From positions 1-64,000 of the forward strand of contig JAUXXQ010000024.1 of the NCBI GenBank assembly GCA_030684815.1: a DNA stretch of 64,000 bases, read 5' to 3'. The notes beneath the pieces were generated by a model. That model did not search any database and was not told the DNA's origin. It saw only the letters and a program-made list of their open reading frames with translations. The stretch comes from Methylobacter sp. GTDB taxonomy: Bacteria > Pseudomonadota > Gammaproteobacteria > Methylococcales > Methylomonadaceae. This document shows, in pieces, positions 62,555 to 64,000 of this stretch. Made by a program: the position numbers and the translations under genes. Positions within the stretch are counted from its first letter, which is position 1. Every line of letters begins with the position of its first letter.

Positions 62555-64000
62555 TCAAGAGGGCTTGGCAGGGTTGTAATTGCGAAAATCAATGTCCGGG
62601 AAAATATTGTCCATAATCTCCAGCGCGGTTAAATAACGCTCGTTGATCCTGTTTTTGCGGATGCTGTCGTGCAGGTAATTAAAGCGCGCTAGGTGGTCGG
62701 TGATGCGCTTGTTGGCATAGTCGATGGTGGTGCCCGATTTCATGATGAACGGCCAATCGGACGCCTGTGCCAGTAAAATAGACCGTGCCGCTTGGTTTAA
62801 TGTCCGGGTCTGTAACGGTGTCAAGGTTAAGCCTTGGACATCGCGCGCCAATTTTTCCATGTCGGTTTCGGCTTTGTGCAGCAAAGGATAAATCCAGTCG
62901 TTGCTGTCATTGATCCAGTAACTTGAATAACCCTGGTCGCCCCAGGTTGAAGCGGCTGGCGTGGCCGTCTGTGGCGCCGGTTGCCCCGTTAAATAGTCGC
63001 GGCAACTGACCAGCTGTAGGCCATTGCTGTTTTCGCTGGCCAATCTGAGCACCGATTCCAGCCAGTAAGTGCCTTCAAACCACCAATGGCCGAACAGCTC
63101 GGCATCGTAAGGCGCGACAATGAGCGGCGGCCTGTCCATAGCTGCCGCCAACGGGTGTATTTGCTGTTGGCGTTTGTTGATAAAATCCTGGGCATGTTGG
63201 TAGGCTTTTGCCTTGGCGCGCTTTGGGTTATAAATGTCTTTGGGCTGGTCGCCGCCAGTGACACGATGATATTTGATGCCGGTATTGATGCGGGTTTCGC
63301 CGTCGAGGATATAGGGCGCGATATACGCCAAATCCAGCTCAAAACCAATGTCGCGGTAATATTCGCGGTAATCGAAATCGCCCGGATAGCCTTCTTTTGA
63401 GCTCCAAACCTGCCGCGACGATTCGGGGTCACGGGCAAAAGCGGTAACACCGTTGGCGCAAGCCAGCGGTGCATAAACGCCATCACGGGGCGATGGGCTG
63501 GCGTCCAAAATGCCGTGGCTGTCGACAAAAAAATAGCCGATGCCGGCATCGGCCAATGCGTTTTCCAGCCCCGGATAATAGCCGCATTCCGGCAGCCAAA
63601 AGCCGTTCGGCGCAACACCGAAATGGGCTTTAAAAGTGGCGACACCGGTATTAATCTGATTACGCACCGCGGTTTCGCTGACATTGAGCAGCGGCAAAAA
63701 GCCATGGGTTGCGGCGGTGGTTATCAATTCCAGCTTGCCGGTGGCCTGATGTTGCTTAAACGCGGCGAGTAAATCGCCACGGTAACGCTGCTGATAAGTA
63801 TTTAGCGTGTGCAGAAAAAAGCGGCGATATAAGCGCGCCAATTTCCGGTATTCCGGCTGTTTGCGGGTTCTGACAATTTCCTTTTCCGCCAGTTCCAGAC
63901 GGCTCTGCAAATAAGCCAAATAACGCGCTTGCAGCAAGCCGTCGTGTAACATGGCTATTAATGTTGGCGATAATGACAGTGTCAGCCGGTAATCTATGTT
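62555..64000 (-). CDS. GH57 family 1,4-alpha-glucan branching enzyme (5' end outside the window)
   Basis: Catalytic Glu is in GFWLPECGYYPG and catalytic Asp in IVAPYDAELFGHWWFEG, the two GH57 signature motifs. The reading frame continues past the ATG at 63952 up to the window edge with YRLTLSLSPTLIAMLHD, the conserved N-terminal segment, so the gene is cut by the window. It branches glycogen or makes alpha-1,6 links. It is convergent with the nif cluster and may link to the trehalose/glycogen system of which a treY-like scrap survives at 3429. Confidence 0.9.
   Translation of the reverse strand, partial: NIDYRLTLSLSPTLIAMLHDGLLQARYLAYLQSRLELAEKEIVRTRKQPEYRKLARLYRRFFLHTLNTYQQRYRGDLLAAFKQHQATGKLELITTAATHGFLPLLNVSETAVRNQINTGVATFKAHFGVAPNGFWLPECGYYPGLENALADAGIGYFFVDSHGILDASPSPRDGVYAPLACANGVTAFARDPESSRQVWSSKEGYPGDFDYREYYRDIGFELDLAYIAPYILDGETRINTGIKYHRVTGGDQPKDIYNPKRAKAKAYQHAQDFINKRQQQIHPLAAAMDRPPLIVAPYDAELFGHWWFEGTYWLESVLRLASENSNGLQLVSCRDYLTGQPAPQTATPAASTWGDQGYSSYWINDSNDWIYPLLHKAETDMEKLARDVQGLTLTPLQTRTLNQAARSILLAQASDWPFIMKSGTTIDYANKRITDHLARFNYLHDSIRKNRINERYLTALEIMDNIFPDIDFRNYNPAKPS

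Overview
The window is about 64 kb of a gammaproteobacterial chromosome. Gene content and order (rnfABCDGE-H next to nifLA, then nifHDKT, a leucine-rich-variant FeS protein, nifUS, nifENX and nif-specific ferredoxins) resemble Azotobacter-type and methanotroph (Methylococcales) nitrogen-fixing gammaproteobacteria. A methanotroph is my best guess. No methane monooxygenase or 16S gene lies in the window, so this is inference.

Region 1 (1-4,080) is a junkyard of mobile and foreign DNA. It holds broken IS fragments, an AT-rich plasmid-type parAB pair, an IS200 element rebuilt as a large palindrome, a C-terminal scrap of a treY-like gene and an orphan omega-RNA-like structure. Region 2 (4,087-18,763) is mostly ordinary chromosome: a PAS-GGDEF-EAL protein, an M41-like protein paired with FtsH, cspA, gshA, cysH, ygfX/ygfZ, ctaA, an AI-2E-family permease, sseA and a quinone oxidoreductase. 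Region 3 (18,830-23,740) is an accessory patch dominated by three repeat families. It contains a cas9 gene cut off after about 100 codons, a possible tracrRNA remnant, a two-gene NdpA-like/membrane-protein unit and a truncated Sel1-repeat gene. Region 4 (23,743-32,160) holds housekeeping and signalling genes, including a WYL-GGDEF fusion, a ZIP transporter, pgeF, rluD, bamD and sodB.

Region 5 (32,164-62,470) is the nitrogen-fixation island. The Rnf complex supplies low-potential electrons and is divergent from nifL-nifA. A two-gene SIR2-like operon is divergent from nifHDK. Cofactor and FeS-assembly genes follow (nifT, fdxN, nafY-like, lrv, nif11, nifZ, iscA-nif, nifU, nifS, nifE, nifN, nifX and accessory genes). 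I find NifA-type upstream sites (TGT-N10-ACA) paired with sigma-54 -24/-12 elements in front of rnfA, the SIR2 operon, nifH, iscA-nif and nifE. This gives a coherent NifA regulon that includes several genes of unknown function. nifB, nifV, nifM, nifW and nifQ are not in the window.

Region 6 (62,555-64,000) is a GH57 alpha-glucan branching enzyme cut by the window edge.

The best candidates for something undescribed are the NifA-controlled SIR2-like operon, the WYL-GGDEF fusion, the NdpA/membrane-protein pair beside the cas9 relic, the self-palindromic IS200 element, and the uncharacterised tail of the nif cluster.
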